Assembly (NCBI RefSeq): GCF_900103415.1
Contig: NZ_FMXB01000013.1
Coordinates: forward strand, 1-64,000
Direction: 5' to 3'
From: Methanobrevibacter millerae
GTDB lineage: Archaea; Methanobacteriota; Methanobacteria; Methanobacteriales; Methanobacteriaceae
Length of the DNA stretch: 64,000 bases
Both the position numbers and the translations under genes were made by a program. Positions 37,469-48,132 of this stretch are shown here, piece after piece (position 1 is the stretch's first letter; every line of letters begins with the position of its first letter). The notes beneath the pieces were generated by a model. That model saw only the letters and a program-made list of their open reading frames with translations, had not been told where the DNA came from and searched no databases.

Positions 37469-40400
37469 TGGGCTAATAATTATTTTATTTGAAATGCTTG
37501 CACCATTATAAGTTGAAGTTATGATGTATTCGCCGGGCATCAGGTTAATGTTCAGGCTTGCAAATCCTGTTTCATTGGTTGTTCTTATGTAGAACACTCC
37601 ATTCACATTGAATTCAATGTTCTGTTTGGCATAAGCATTGCCTGTACCGTCAACAAGCTTAACTATGAATTTGGTGCCGTCCTTGTAGTTCATTTTCACA
37701 TTTTTGGCAGATAATACTGGTAATACCTTGATTTTATTTGAAACAAGGCAGTTTTTGTAGTTTACCGTGATGACGTAATCTCCTGGAGCTAGATTGATGT
37801 TAAGCCTTGCAACTCCATCTTCATTGGTCTTTCGCTGATAGAACACTCCATTTATGTTGAATGTTACTTCCTGACCTGCCTTTACAGGATTTCCCTTGTC
37901 GTCAAGCAATGTAACGTAATACTGGGAGTCGTTTCTGTAGTATTTGACCAAATCATTGTTGTTAACAATTCTTGGAATGACTGTAATTGTGTTTGAGTGC
38001 TGTTCATTGTTTACAGGATTGATTGCCGTTAGGATATATTCTCCCTGATCCAGATTGATGTTTAGCCTTGCCAGACCTTCATCATTAAGGATTTGCCTTT
38101 CATAGAACACTCCATTTATGTTGAACTTGATTGTTGTTCCTTCCTCCAGATAATCTCCATTTGTGTCTCTGAATGTGGCATAGTATTGTGTGCCGTTTCT
38201 GTGGATTTTGGTAATGTCTGAGCCTTCAATTGTGGATTTGATTTCGATAGTTACGTTTTCCGTCAGGTTATATTTTGAAGCGACAATGTTTGCAGTATAG
38301 TTTCCGGAGTTCAAGTTAACTGCTATTGAAGCTTCTCCCTTATCGTTGGTTGTCCTGACCATTTTCTGGCCGTTAATGATGATAGTAATATTAACATTAG
38401 GCACGGGGGACTTGTTGTCATCAATTATGAGCATTTCCAGCCTTTCAGGACCTTTATAGTATTTTGTAAGATTATCTGTAAGCAGGTATACCTCTTCATA
38501 CTCCATGACGCTGAATATGATGTCCTCGGAATCAGATCCCAAGTGGTTCTTGTCTCCAAGGTAGGTTGCCCTTGCAAAGTACCTTCCAGGCTGAAGGTCA
38601 TAAATGTAAAGATTTGCTTCGCCGTTTTTGACTTCTACTTCGTAATTGTCATTGTCTTTTGTGAAAATGACTTTTCCTGAAGCGGTTGTTGAGTTGATTT
38701 TTGCCTTTATGGCAGCCACATCCGCACCGGTTGTTGCGCTTATTGTCGTTTGTGAAGCAATCGGATTAATTTGAACATTATTTGATATTTTTTCATTGTT
38801 TACAGGATTGATTGCAGTGATTATATAATTTCCGCAGTCCAAATCAACATTTAATGTTGCAAGACCGTTGCTGTTGGTCGTTGATTTGTATGGGTTGCCG
38901 TTAATGTTGAATTCAACCTGTCTGTCAGGCAAGGGATTGCCGTTTGTATTTAAAAATCTTGCACTGTATTGGGTGTTTTTATACTCTCCCTGTGCATCGT
39001 TTCCGCTAATTGTTGATTTAACGTTTACTCTAACGTCTTTTTCTTTACTATATTTGTTTACAGTAATCTTTGTCGGGTATTGTCCGGGATTCAAGTTGAT
39101 TCCCATTGATATTTTTCCTTCAATGTCGGTTGTTCTGGTGTTGGAAACTCCATTAATGTAAATGATTACATCAACATTGCTTATTCCGACATTGTTTTTG
39201 TCTAAAACGGCAATTTCCAGTCTTTCAGAGCCTCCATAATATTTATCCAAACCGTTACATGAAATTGTTACAACGCTGTCATCAATAGGTGTGCCCTGTT
39301 TGTAGACATTGTTTGTGATTCGGGCATCGCCGCTGTTCCATCTGATGCAATTGTCGCTTTCCTTGCTGTTATAGAATGTGTTTGAACTTACGGTTGCACC
39401 GGATCCGTCACCGTAAATGATATTTCCGCTTGTAACTCTGTTCCCGCTGAATATGTTTCCGGTTATTGAAGCACCGCTTCCTTCCCATCTGATTGCTCCG
39501 GCACCGCTTGCACTGTTTTCTACAAAGCGATTGTTGGTTGCCTGTCCGTTCGGTCCGTCAAAGTAGAATGCTCCCCCGTTTTTGGCAGCGCTATTTTGCG
39601 TAAATGAATTGTCGATTAACTTATTGTCGCTTCCTGTTGTATAGATTGCTCCACCGTATCCCTGGGCTGAATTTCTTGTAAATGAATTTGAAATCACTTG
39701 GAAATTGTTACCGTTAAGCATTAAAGCTCCTGAAGATGTTGTCTGTGCGGTGTTTCCTGTAAACTGATTGTATTTTAAAACTGCATCATGGCCGTTCCAA
39801 AAGAGTGCGCCGGCATTGTTGCCTGCTCTGTTGTTTGAGAAAACGTTATTGGTTGCAGTTCCCTTGTTTCCGTTCCATCTCATGGCACCTCCGGTATTTG
39901 CATAATTGCTGGTCAATGTGTTCTGGTAAAATTCAACACCGTCACATTTGAGGTATATTGCTCCTCCGCTTCCTGTTGCCTGATTATTTGAAAATGTGTT
40001 TCCATAAACTTTGCTGTTCGCTCCGTCAAAGTAGAGTGCTCCTCCGCTTTCACCTACGGTATTTCCTGTAAAGACGTTGTTGGATAATGTTCCGTAAGCT
40101 CCGGACCAGCCAACTCCACCTCCGCAGGTATTTGCCTTGTTGTTGGTGAATTGGTTGTCTGTTATTATAATGTTGGTTGACTTGGCGCTGACATAGATTC
40201 CACCGCCGCTTTGCTTGGTGGCGGAATTTCCATTAAACTGATTGTTTCTTATAATTCCGTTCGGAGCATCCCAGTATACGGCACCACCGATTTCACTTCC
40301 CGTATTTGAGATGAACTGATTGTTTTCTAAAATTCCATTGCTTCCTCTCCAGAGGATGGCTCCTCCGCCGTTTGAGTTTCCATTGATGAAGTTCAGATTT

Positions 40401-40735
40401 TTAATTACAATGTTGTCTGCACCCTCATTAATGAAAAATATCCTTGCTGAATTTTTTGCATCAATCGTGTGACCATTGCCGTCTATTGTCACACTTTTGG
40501 TTGTTGAATAGATTGCAATGCCGTTTGTTGGATCATCTTCGCTCCATTCATAATCACATTCCAGTACTATCGTCTCTCCGTTCTCAGCTGACCAGATTTC
40601 GCTTTGAAGATTTCCAAAACTTTGCTTTTCAGTTGACAGCATTGTTTGATTATCGCTATCTGCCGCTGATACAATGGATAATGAAATAAAAAATACTAGA
40701 AAAATCAATATTGCGAAATTAAACTTCCTCTTCAT
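37466..40735 (-). CDS. Adhesin-like surface protein, 1089 residues
   Basis: Shorter relative of the preceding adhesin. A signal peptide (residues 1-24, FAILIFLVFFISLSIVSA) is followed by beta-helix repeats (about 60-480; GGAIYL, NN.F..N), then Ig-like domains with the K-YYG/GPERLEM type of start (near 510, 745), and a C-terminal set of FNINGVFYxR domains ending ...NKIIISP. Its last ~170 residues closely parallel those of the 2740-residue protein. Gap to that gene is 171 bp and a separate promoter is likely. It too shows no clear anchor. Confidence 0.85.
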   Translation of the reverse strand: MKRKFNFAILIFLVFFISLSIVSAADSDNQTMLSTEKQSFGNLQSEIWSAENGETIVLECDYEWSEDDPTNGIAIYSTTKSVTIDGNGHTIDAKNSARIFFINEGADNIVIKNLNFINGNSNGGGAILWRGSNGILENNQFISNTGSEIGGAVYWDAPNGIIRNNQFNGNSATKQSGGGIYVSAKSTNIIITDNQFTNNKANTCGGGVGWSGAYGTLSNNVFTGNTVGESGGALYFDGANSKVYGNTFSNNQATGSGGAIYLKCDGVEFYQNTLTSNYANTGGAMRWNGNKGTATNNVFSNNRAGNNAGALFWNGHDAVLKYNQFTGNTAQTTSSGALMLNGNNFQVISNSFTRNSAQGYGGAIYTTGSDNKLIDNSFTQNSAAKNGGAFYFDGPNGQATNNRFVENSASGAGAIRWEGSGASITGNIFSGNRVTSGNIIYGDGSGATVSSNTFYNSKESDNCIRWNSGDARITNNVYKQGTPIDDSVVTISCNGLDKYYGGSERLEIAVLDKNNVGISNVDVIIYINGVSNTRTTDIEGKISMGINLNPGQYPTKITVNKYSKEKDVRVNVKSTISGNDAQGEYKNTQYSARFLNTNGNPLPDRQVEFNINGNPYKSTTNSNGLATLNVDLDCGNYIITAINPVNNEKISNNVQINPIASQTTISATTGADVAAIKAKINSTTASGKVIFTKDNDNYEVEVKNGEANLYIYDLQPGRYFARATYLGDKNHLGSDSEDIIFSVMEYEEVYLLTDNLTKYYKGPERLEMLIIDDNKSPVPNVNITIIINGQKMVRTTNDKGEASIAVNLNSGNYTANIVASKYNLTENVTIEIKSTIEGSDITKIHRNGTQYYATFRDTNGDYLEEGTTIKFNINGVFYERQILNDEGLARLNINLDQGEYILTAINPVNNEQHSNTITVIPRIVNNNDLVKYYRNDSQYYVTLLDDKGNPVKAGQEVTFNINGVFYQRKTNEDGVARLNINLAPGDYVITVNYKNCLVSNKIKVLPVLSAKNVKMNYKDGTKFIVKLVDGTGNAYAKQNIEFNVNGVFYIRTTNETGFASLNINLMPGEYIITSTYNGASISNKIIISP

Positions 40736-40907
40736 TATTTCACCTTAATCTAATTTTTAGATTAGGAGTTTAAATAATTAATTAAATTTTTTGAAATCGG
40801 AAAAATTCATGAAAAATTTTGAAAAATAAGAAACATTTATTAATGACTAATGTGAAATATTTAAATATTCTATTTATTATATAATTTTTATTTCGGAGGA
40901 ATTTATT

Positions 40908-41390
40908 ATGGTTCGTGCTTATACAAGAAGAGATTATATTAGAAAAACCCCAAATTCAAGAATCGTACAATACGATATGGGTAATTTAAGAGAAGAATTT
41001 CCAGTTTCAGTCAGTTTAGCTGTTAAAAAGCCAGCTCAAATTAGACACAATTCCTTAGAAGCAGCTCGTATTGCTTCAAACAGGTTAATGCAAAGGGCAG
41101 CCGGAAGGTTAGGTTATCACCTTAAGTTAAGAGTATACCCTCACCAAATCGTAAGGGAAAACCCAATGGCAACCGGCGCAGGTGCAGATAGGGTTCAATC
41201 CGGTATGAGAAACGCTTTCGGTAAACCTATCAGTGTTGAAGCTATTGTTAAAAAAGATCAAAGAATCATCACAGTTGATATTCAGCCAAAACACTTTGAA
41301 GAAGCAAAGATTGCATTGAAAAGGGCAGGTATGAAATTGCCAGTTCCTTGTAAAGTTGTTGTTGACAAAGGTGCAGAATTATTAAAATAG
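40908..41390 (+). CDS. rpl10e: Ribosomal protein L10e (uL16)
   Basis: 160-residue archaeal uL16-type protein of the large ribosomal subunit, near the tRNA sites. Starts [20 protein letters not shown] and has [19 protein letters not shown] near residue 69 and the [18 protein letters not shown] segment expected for the family. AGGA precedes the ATG, and AT-rich TATA-like sequence (TTTATTATATAAT) lies about 40 bp ahead. It stands alone and marks the end of the adhesin block; after it base composition drops sharply. Confidence 0.95.
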   Translation: MVRAYTRRDYIRKTPNSRIVQYDMGNLREEFPVSVSLAVKKPAQIRHNSLEAARIASNRLMQRAAGRLGYHLKLRVYPHQIVRENPMATGAGADRVQSGMRNAFGKPISVEAIVKKDQRIITVDIQPKHFEEAKIALKRAGMKLPVPCKVVVDKGAELLK

Positions 41391-41414
41391 ATTTATTTTA
41401 ATTAATTCTATTTT
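41384..41414 (+). terminator. Terminator containing the L10e stop
   Basis: AAAATAGA (41384-41391, which includes the TAG stop) pairs with TCTATTTT (41407-41414), 8 bp, with more T following. Confidence 0.6.
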
Positions 41415-41466
41415 TTACTATTTTTTTTCGTAATGTTTTTAACCATCTTTTAACAGAGTGTATTAT

Positions 41467-42234
41467 ATGTTTGAAACTTGGGATGAAAAATGGTTTTTAT
41501 TAAAGCAATTAGTCAAAAGGGATTTCACTACAAAATATAAGGAATCTTTTTTAGGTATTATTTGGAGTTTTTTAAATCCATTATTAATCATGATTATTTT
41601 TACTGTGATATTTTCTGTTTTGTTTAGGCGGGAAATTCGTAATTTTCCAGTTTATTTTCTAACAGCCAGAATCATATATCAATTTTTTGTAGATGCTACT
41701 GGTGGCGCTATGAGATCTATTAGAGCTAATAGATCAATTTTAACTAAAATTTTTGTTCCAAGATATATGTTTGCTATTTCATCCATTTGTTATGAATTTA
41801 TAAATTTTTTAATATCATTAATAATTTTATTTGGGGTCATGATAGTCACTGGCGAACATTTCCATTTAATGATGTTTGCTTCAATCATTCCATTTATTTT
41901 TCTTATCATAATGATTTTTGGTGTAGGTTTAATTTTAGCAGTATTAAACACATATTTCTCTGATATTGGACATTTTTATTCCATATTTGCTTTAATATTA
42001 ATGTATGCTTCTGCTTTATTTTATCCAATTGAAATTGTACCTGCTAATGTTCAGGCTATTTTTACTTTAAATCCTTTATATATTGCAATATCATGTTTTA
42101 GGGATGCTATTATGTATCATGTATTTCCAGATATTTTGTCATTAATGTATCTTGCCGTATTTTCAGTAATGTTATTTGGTGTAGGATTTTTATTATTTAG
42201 AATTCATGAGAAAAAATTAGTTTTACAACTTTAA
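41467..42234 (+). CDS. ABC-2 type polysaccharide export permease (Wzm/TagG-like)
   Basis: About 255 residues with six membrane helices, of the ABC-2 permease family that exports O-antigen, teichoic acid and similar polymers. The N-terminal amphipathic part (FLLKQLVKRDFTTKYKESFLGIIWSFLNPL) is the family's hallmark. The frame is open from a GTG at 41458; ATG 41467 is chosen. The ATPase gene follows 13 bp later, so the two form one transporter. It heads the surface-polymer island. Confidence 0.88.
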   Translation: MFETWDEKWFLLKQLVKRDFTTKYKESFLGIIWSFLNPLLIMIIFTVIFSVLFRREIRNFPVYFLTARIIYQFFVDATGGAMRSIRANRSILTKIFVPRYMFAISSICYEFINFLISLIILFGVMIVTGEHFHLMMFASIIPFIFLIIMIFGVGLILAVLNTYFSDIGHFYSIFALILMYASALFYPIEIVPANVQAIFTLNPLYIAISCFRDAIMYHVFPDILSLMYLAVFSVMLFGVGFLLFRIHEKKLVLQL

Positions 42235-42247
42235 TTGGGGAGTTAAT

Positions 42248-43966
42248 ATGAAAAAAAATAATAATTATGGATTATATTTTAATTCAAAACAGGATGGAAA
42301 GAAAATTATTAATCACCATTTTAATTTTAATAATATTGATGATGAAAAGTTTAAAGAAGAAGCATTGTTTATTTATAATTCTATAAATGAAGGAAAAATA
42401 GATTTAAATCCTGATGAAAAAGAAGAAATATTTCAAGAACTAGAATTAATTTTAAATCATTTTAATTCATCCCAATCAAATGAAAAATCTAAAGATTCAC
42501 TAATTTCTAAAAATTTGGATAATGAAATTAATTCATATTTTAGAGTTAATCAAAATATGTCTGAGAAATATTCTTCTTCTGAAAATAGTTTTAATCCCCA
42601 TGTTGAATCCATGGCTTTAAGTAATGATTCTGAGAATAAATCTTTGTTGGAGGGGAATATTGATAATAAAAACAATGAAAAATCATATATTGGGGATTTC
42701 ATTTCTGTGGAAGATGATGTTTCTGGTGAGTTATCTGTTGTTGATGTTGAAGATGAGGAAGTTCCTACTGATGATGAAGTATTTGATGAACCATTGGAGA
42801 TTAACATTGAAAAAGAGTTACCAATTCCAGAGGAAGGTACGGATTATGTGCTGGAAGATGCTACTGGTGAAGATGTAGCAACTAATGTTGTGGGAGAGGA
42901 ACCAACTGAAACACAGAAGGTGTTAGATGAAAAATCTGGTGAGTTATCTGTTGATGATGCATTAAATGAGTTAGTCGATGATGAATCTTCTATATTAAAT
43001 AATGATTTAGTTATTGAAGATTCTTTTGATGATTCTATTTCTGTGGAAGATGATGTTTCTGATGAGTTATCTGTTGTTGATGTGGAAGATGATGTTTCTG
43101 ATGAGTTATCTGTTGTTGATGTGGAAGATGATGTTTCTGATGAGTTATCTGTGGATGATGCATTAAATGGTTTAATTGAAAATTATTCTAGTGAAGTAGC
43201 GATTAAAGTTGAAAATTTATCAATGCAATTTAAAGTTTCTAAAGATAAAATTGATACATTAAAAGAACTAATTATTAGGACAATTAAACGAAATAAATCT
43301 GAATCTAAAATTGTTACTGCATTGGATGGTATTTCTTTTGAAATTCCTAAAGGGGATCGTGTGGGAGTCATTGGTTTTAATGCGGCTGGAAAAAGTACTC
43401 TTCTTAAAGTTTTAGCAGGTGTTTATGATGCTACTGGAGGTACTATTGAAACTAAAGGAAAAATTGCACCATTACTTGAATTAGGTGCAGGTTTTGATTT
43501 TAATTATACTGGGAAAGATAATATATTTTTATATGGTGCATTTTTAGGTTATTCTGAAGATTTTCTAAAAGAAAGATATGATGAAATATTAGAATTTTCA
43601 GAGTTAGGGGATGCAATTAATTATCATGTTAAAACATATTCTTCAGGTATGAGGGCAAAATTAGCTTTTTCAATTGCAACTATTGTTGAACCAGATATTT
43701 TAATATTGGATGAGATTCTATCTGTAGGAGATATTAAATTTAGAAAGAAAAGTTCTGATAAAATACGTTCTTTAATAAATTCTGGTATTACAGTTTTACT
43801 TGTTTCACATTCTGTTGGTCAAATAAGAGATTTATGTAATAAAGCAATTTGGATTGATGAAGGTAAATTAATAATGTATGGTGAAGTAAATGAAGTTTGT
43901 GATGCTTATATAAAAGCAGCAGCTAATGCTACTAAAGATCAATTAGAAAATATACAGTTGAATTAA
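42248..43966 (+). CDS. Polysaccharide export ATPase (Wzt/TagH-like) with long acidic N-terminal extension
   Basis: 572 residues. The C-terminal ~255 are the ABC ATPase: IKVENLSMQFKV at about 318, Walker A GFNAAGKST near 376-384 (family usually GxNGAGKST), signature SSGMRAKLAFS near 470 and Walker B DILILDE near 489, and an H-loop LLVSHS. The first ~315 residues are unlike normal ABC ATPases: an acidic low-complexity region with a 13-residue repeat (DDVSDELSVVDVE) in three tandem copies from residue 268 (43049 on). The function of the extension is unknown. Partner of the permease just upstream. Confidence 0.85.
   Translation: MKKNNNYGLYFNSKQDGKKIINHHFNFNNIDDEKFKEEALFIYNSINEGKIDLNPDEKEEIFQELELILNHFNSSQSNEKSKDSLISKNLDNEINSYFRVNQNMSEKYSSSENSFNPHVESMALSNDSENKSLLEGNIDNKNNEKSYIGDFISVEDDVSGELSVVDVEDEEVPTDDEVFDEPLEINIEKELPIPEEGTDYVLEDATGEDVATNVVGEEPTETQKVLDEKSGELSVDDALNELVDDESSILNNDLVIEDSFDDSISVEDDVSDELSVVDVEDDVSDELSVVDVEDDVSDELSVDDALNGLIENYSSEVAIKVENLSMQFKVSKDKIDTLKELIIRTIKRNKSESKIVTALDGISFEIPKGDRVGVIGFNAAGKSTLLKVLAGVYDATGGTIETKGKIAPLLELGAGFDFNYTGKDNIFLYGAFLGYSEDFLKERYDEILEFSELGDAINYHVKTYSSGMRAKLAFSIATIVEPDILILDEILSVGDIKFRKKSSDKIRSLINSGITVLLVSHSVGQIRDLCNKAIWIDEGKLIMYGEVNEVCDAYIKAAANATKDQLENIQLN
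43049..43165 (+). repeat. 39-bp tandem repeat in the ATPase gene
   Basis: Three copies (43049-43087, 43088-43126, 43127 on, the last diverging near its end) coding for DDVSDELSVVDVE. The first two copies are nearly identical at the DNA level, so copy number may vary. Confidence 0.8.
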
Positions 43967-43976
43967 GGTAATAATA

Positions 43977-46900
43977 ATGCACAAGTATAAATTTTCTATT
44001 ATTACATGTTTTCGCAATTCTGAAAATTATATAAAAAAATCTCTTGAATCTATAATTAACCAAAGTATAGGCTTTGAAGAAAATATTCAATTAATTCTGG
44101 TTAATGATGGAAGTACTGATTATTCGATGCAAATTGCTAATGAATATGTGGAAAAGTTTCCCAATAATATTACATTATTATTTCAAAATCATTTGGGAAT
44201 ATCTTATGCACGGAATTTAGGATTAAAACATGCTGAAGGTAAATACATTAATTTTTTAGATATTGGTGGCCATTTATCTGAAAATGCTTTGAAAGATATT
44301 TTTGATTTTTTTGAAGAAAATTTTGATGAAATCGATGTTGTTTTCATTCCCAAAAATTATATTGGTAGATTAAATGATACTGATGAAACTACTCTTAATT
44401 TTCATGAATCATTTATCGGGAATTTAGAAAGGTTTCCTAACAATCCTTTGATTTCTATTTCATATTCATTTATTAAATATGAGTTGATAAATGATTATTA
44501 TTTTGAAAATAATTTAATATGTTCTGAAGATTTATTGTTATTAAATAAATTATTATTAAACAAAAAAACTTATGGATTTATTCCTTTATTAAATAGAAAA
44601 AGACAGAATTTAGAAAATATTTTAGAAAAATTTTCATTCAATAATAAATGTTACACATATCGTATTAAAAAATATTATATCAATCTTTCAAAAAGATGTT
44701 TAGCTGAATATGGTAATGTTCCTAAATTTATTCAATATTCATTACTCTATGATTTATTAACTGTTCTTAAACAACCAGAATTAAACATTTCAGAAAATAA
44801 ATGTGATTTTTTTAGGACTTTAAATGAATTTTTACAGTTTATTGATGATGATGTAATCTTTGACAATGAATATGTTGATGAAAAATTGAAATACTTTATA
44901 TTATATCTTAAATATGGGGATATTGATTATGAAATTCATGATTTCAATGTAATAGCTAAAATTGAGGGTTATACATTAGATGAATTAAATATTCATAAAT
45001 TTTGGTATGATAAAATAGAACTGGATGATGATAATTTACATATTTCTGCAGTATTTAATAGTTATTTTGACATAGAGGATATTTCAATAGTCGCCGTTAA
45101 AGAAAAAAATGGTGGATATGAATTATTTAAAGCAGCATTTATTGAAAATGATAAACATAAAAATACTAGATTTTTATCTGTTGATTGGAGTTATGCTTAT
45201 CCATTTAATATCAAAATCCCTATTGATGATTTAATCGATTCAAAAATAAGGATTCGTGTAAATTACCATAAGAATGGTGATAACACTGATTTTGATTGGG
45301 ACAATATTTCTTTTTCATATTTGGATGGTAACTTTACCCATAACTGTATCTTTTCTGATTATGTAAATAATTTTGTTAAAGATGATTTAAGAGTATCTTT
45401 TGAGGAGAGATCTTTTTTCATTAAAAGGGGATATAAATTTTCAGTAGTAATGGCTATTTATAATACTGAAGACTATGTTGGTGAAGCTATTGATTCAATC
45501 ATAAATCAAAGTATTGGATTTGAAGATAATATTCAATTAATTTTAATAGATGATGGAAGTACGGATAATACGAATAATATACTTTCAGAGTACCAAAAGC
45601 AATATCCAAATAATATTATTCTTTTAACTCAAGAAAATCAGGGCCAGGCAACTGCACGTAATAATGGATTAAAATATGTGCAAGGTAAGTATGTAAACTT
45701 CCTGGATAGTGATGATTATTTATCCGAAGATGCCTTGGAAAAAGCATTCGCATTTTTAGAAGAGCATGAAAATGAAATTGATTTTGCATCCATTCGCCAA
45801 AAGCATTTTGGTAGAAAAGATAGTCAACACATGTTAAATTATAGGTTTAATGAAGGGGATAGGATTATAGATTTAATCGAAGAACCCAATAATCCCCAGC
45901 TTGCTTGTAATGCAGTATTTTTTAAGAATAATTTATTTAATAAATACAAATTCCCTGCAAATGTTGTGTCTTCAGAAGATGCGATAATGGTGAATAAGAT
46001 TTTATTCGAAAAGAAAAAATATGGTGTTTTAGAAGAACCTGTTTATTATTATAGGAAACGTGAGGATTTAACTTCTACAATAGATTTAGTAACCACTCAA
46101 AAGGAATTTTTCACGGATAAGTTAAAATATTATTATTTGGAATTAATAAATTATTCGCTTGAAAAAGAAGGTGAAGTTCTTGAATTCATTCAATATATGC
46201 TGGCATATGATTTACAGTGGATGTTACAAGAACCAAATGTTGATATTTTGGAAAATGAAACTAAAATAAGTGAATTTTGGTATTATTTAAATCATGTTAT
46301 TAATTTCATAGATTATGATGTTATTGTAAATAATAGAAATATTAATATACGTTTATTAAAACAATTCTTTATTTATCTTAAAAATGATGATATTTACACG
46401 GAGATTGCTCAAAATACTGCATTAATAAAGACCAAAAATTATGGGTTAGATGATTTCCAAGACCATAATATTTGGTTAGATATAGTGGAAATTCATAATG
46501 GATTTTTTAATATTTCGGGATTATTATATTCTCATTTTAACACGAATCATGTTTCAATTGGTGCTGTTAAAGAATCTTTGGATGGGACATACCAGTATTA
46601 TGGTGGAAAAGATGTTAACTACACTTCTCGCCAAGATTTAACTTATTTGGGTATTACTTGGGAGTATAGACATACTTTTGATATTAAAGTCCCTATTTCA
46701 GAAGGTGAAGTTTCTAATATTAAGGTTAAAGCAACATATCATATAAATGGTGATAAAACTGATTTTAGTAAATCAAATGTGATAACGGCTTTTCATAATT
46801 TGGATTTCAATAAACATGCAGGTTTTTCAAATACCAGTAATTATTTAATTAAAGATTCTATGATGGCTTTATTTGAAGACAATAAATTTTTAATACGTCC

Positions 46901-48119
46901 ATATTCATATACTCGGATGATTAAATATGAATGTGATGTTTTAGCAAGAATAATTAAAGAACATCAGAATCATTTCTTATCTGCAGTATTTTATAGATTT
47001 TTATACTTAATTTCATACCCATTTGTTTCTCGCAAACATAAAAAGAATCCTACATTTATATTTATGGATAGAATTGAATCTGCTGATGATAATGCATTTT
47101 ATCTTTTCAAATATGCAGTATCTCAAAAAGATAATGTGAATAAATATTTTGCATTATCTAAAGATAGTAAAGATTTCTCTAAAGTTTCTAAAGTGGGAAA
47201 AGTATTAAAATATGATTCATTTAGACATAAAATGAAATATCTTTTTGCAGATAAAGTTATATCTTCACATACTTATCAATCCACAATTAATCCATTTTTC
47301 ACTGATGATGAGGAAATATATTTATATTCAAGCATAACAAAACCAGATTCATATTTCCTTCAACACGGGGTTGCAAAAGAGGATTTATCAAGTTGGTTTT
47401 CCAAATATGATAAAAATGTACGTTTAGTGTTAACCTCAGCAGATTCCGAGCGAGAATCATTTTTACAGGAAGGATATAATTATGATGAGGATATCGTAAA
47501 AGCATTTGGTCTTCCTCGTCATGATTATCTTTGGAGTGATGATAAAAAGCAAATCTTAATAACTCCAACGTGGAGAAAAAATTTAAGGGGATCTAAAAGT
47601 CTTTTTATGGGTTCTGATTATTTCAAATCATTAAATGAACTTTTACATGATGAAAAATTAATTAATGTTGTGGAAAAATATGGTTTTAAGATTGTTTTTA
47701 AACCTCATCCCGAATTAGAACGATTTGTTAATGATGATGAGAGATATTTGGATTTATTTGAAATTGATGAAAGAATTAAAATAGTTAATGAGGTATCTTA
47801 TCAGAAATTATTTGCTGAATCATCTCTTTTAATAACTGATTTTTCATCAGTATTCTTTGATTTTACTTATTTGAAAAAACCGCTCATTTATTATCAGCCA
47901 AATGATGACTATCATTATGAAGAGGATTATTTTGATTATGAAACTATGGGATTTGGTGATGTAATCACAGAAAAAGATATTCTAATTAATAAAATTGAGT
48001 TTTATTTAAATAATGGTTGTATTATGGAAGAGGAATATCAAAATCGAGCAGATACATTTTTCAAACATCATGACGGTAAAAACTCTGAAAGAATCTATGA
48101 TTGGATAAAAAATCATTAA
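43977..48119 (+). CDS. Bifunctional-looking GT2-GT2-TagF surface-polymer transferase, 1380 residues
   Basis: Three parts. Residues ~1-480: a GT2 glycosyltransferase fold plus a beta domain; the NDGS segment is present (N43, D44) but the DxD-position reads DIGG (D95-G98) instead of DSDD, so this copy may not be catalytic. Residues ~485-965: a second GT2 with intact IDDGS and LDSDDYLS, and its own beta domain. Residues ~975-1380: a CDP-glycerol glycerophosphotransferase (TagF) domain with FLQHG, FKPHPE and LITDFSSVFFDF segments. Units one and two look like a tandem duplication. Likely polymerises or extends a polyol-phosphate-like chain at the membrane; actual donor is unknown. Very AT-rich. 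Confidence 0.8.
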   Translation: MHKYKFSIITCFRNSENYIKKSLESIINQSIGFEENIQLILVNDGSTDYSMQIANEYVEKFPNNITLLFQNHLGISYARNLGLKHAEGKYINFLDIGGHLSENALKDIFDFFEENFDEIDVVFIPKNYIGRLNDTDETTLNFHESFIGNLERFPNNPLISISYSFIKYELINDYYFENNLICSEDLLLLNKLLLNKKTYGFIPLLNRKRQNLENILEKFSFNNKCYTYRIKKYYINLSKRCLAEYGNVPKFIQYSLLYDLLTVLKQPELNISENKCDFFRTLNEFLQFIDDDVIFDNEYVDEKLKYFILYLKYGDIDYEIHDFNVIAKIEGYTLDELNIHKFWYDKIELDDDNLHISAVFNSYFDIEDISIVAVKEKNGGYELFKAAFIENDKHKNTRFLSVDWSYAYPFNIKIPIDDLIDSKIRIRVNYHKNGDNTDFDWDNISFSYLDGNFTHNCIFSDYVNNFVKDDLRVSFEERSFFIKRGYKFSVVMAIYNTEDYVGEAIDSIINQSIGFEDNIQLILIDDGSTDNTNNILSEYQKQYPNNIILLTQENQGQATARNNGLKYVQGKYVNFLDSDDYLSEDALEKAFAFLEEHENEIDFASIRQKHFGRKDSQHMLNYRFNEGDRIIDLIEEPNNPQLACNAVFFKNNLFNKYKFPANVVSSEDAIMVNKILFEKKKYGVLEEPVYYYRKREDLTSTIDLVTTQKEFFTDKLKYYYLELINYSLEKEGEVLEFIQYMLAYDLQWMLQEPNVDILENETKISEFWYYLNHVINFIDYDVIVNNRNINIRLLKQFFIYLKNDDIYTEIAQNTALIKTKNYGLDDFQDHNIWLDIVEIHNGFFNISGLLYSHFNTNHVSIGAVKESLDGTYQYYGGKDVNYTSRQDLTYLGITWEYRHTFDIKVPISEGEVSNIKVKATYHINGDKTDFSKSNVITAFHNLDFNKHAGFSNTSNYLIKDSMMALFEDNKFLIRPYSYTRMIKYECDVLARIIKEHQNHFLSAVFYRFLYLISYPFVSRKHKKNPTFIFMDRIESADDNAFYLFKYAVSQKDNVNKYFALSKDSKDFSKVSKVGKVLKYDSFRHKMKYLFADKVISSHTYQSTINPFFTDDEEIYLYSSITKPDSYFLQHGVAKEDLSSWFSKYDKNVRLVLTSADSERESFLQEGYNYDEDIVKAFGLPRHDYLWSDDKKQILITPTWRKNLRGSKSLFMGSDYFKSLNELLHDEKLINVVEKYGFKIVFKPHPELERFVNDDERYLDLFEIDERIKIVNEVSYQKLFAESSLLITDFSSVFFDFTYLKKPLIYYQPNDDYHYEEDYFDYETMGFGDVITEKDILINKIEFYLNNGCIMEEEYQNRADTFFKHHDGKNSERIYDWIKNH

Positions 48120-48132
48120 TGTTGGTGATTTT

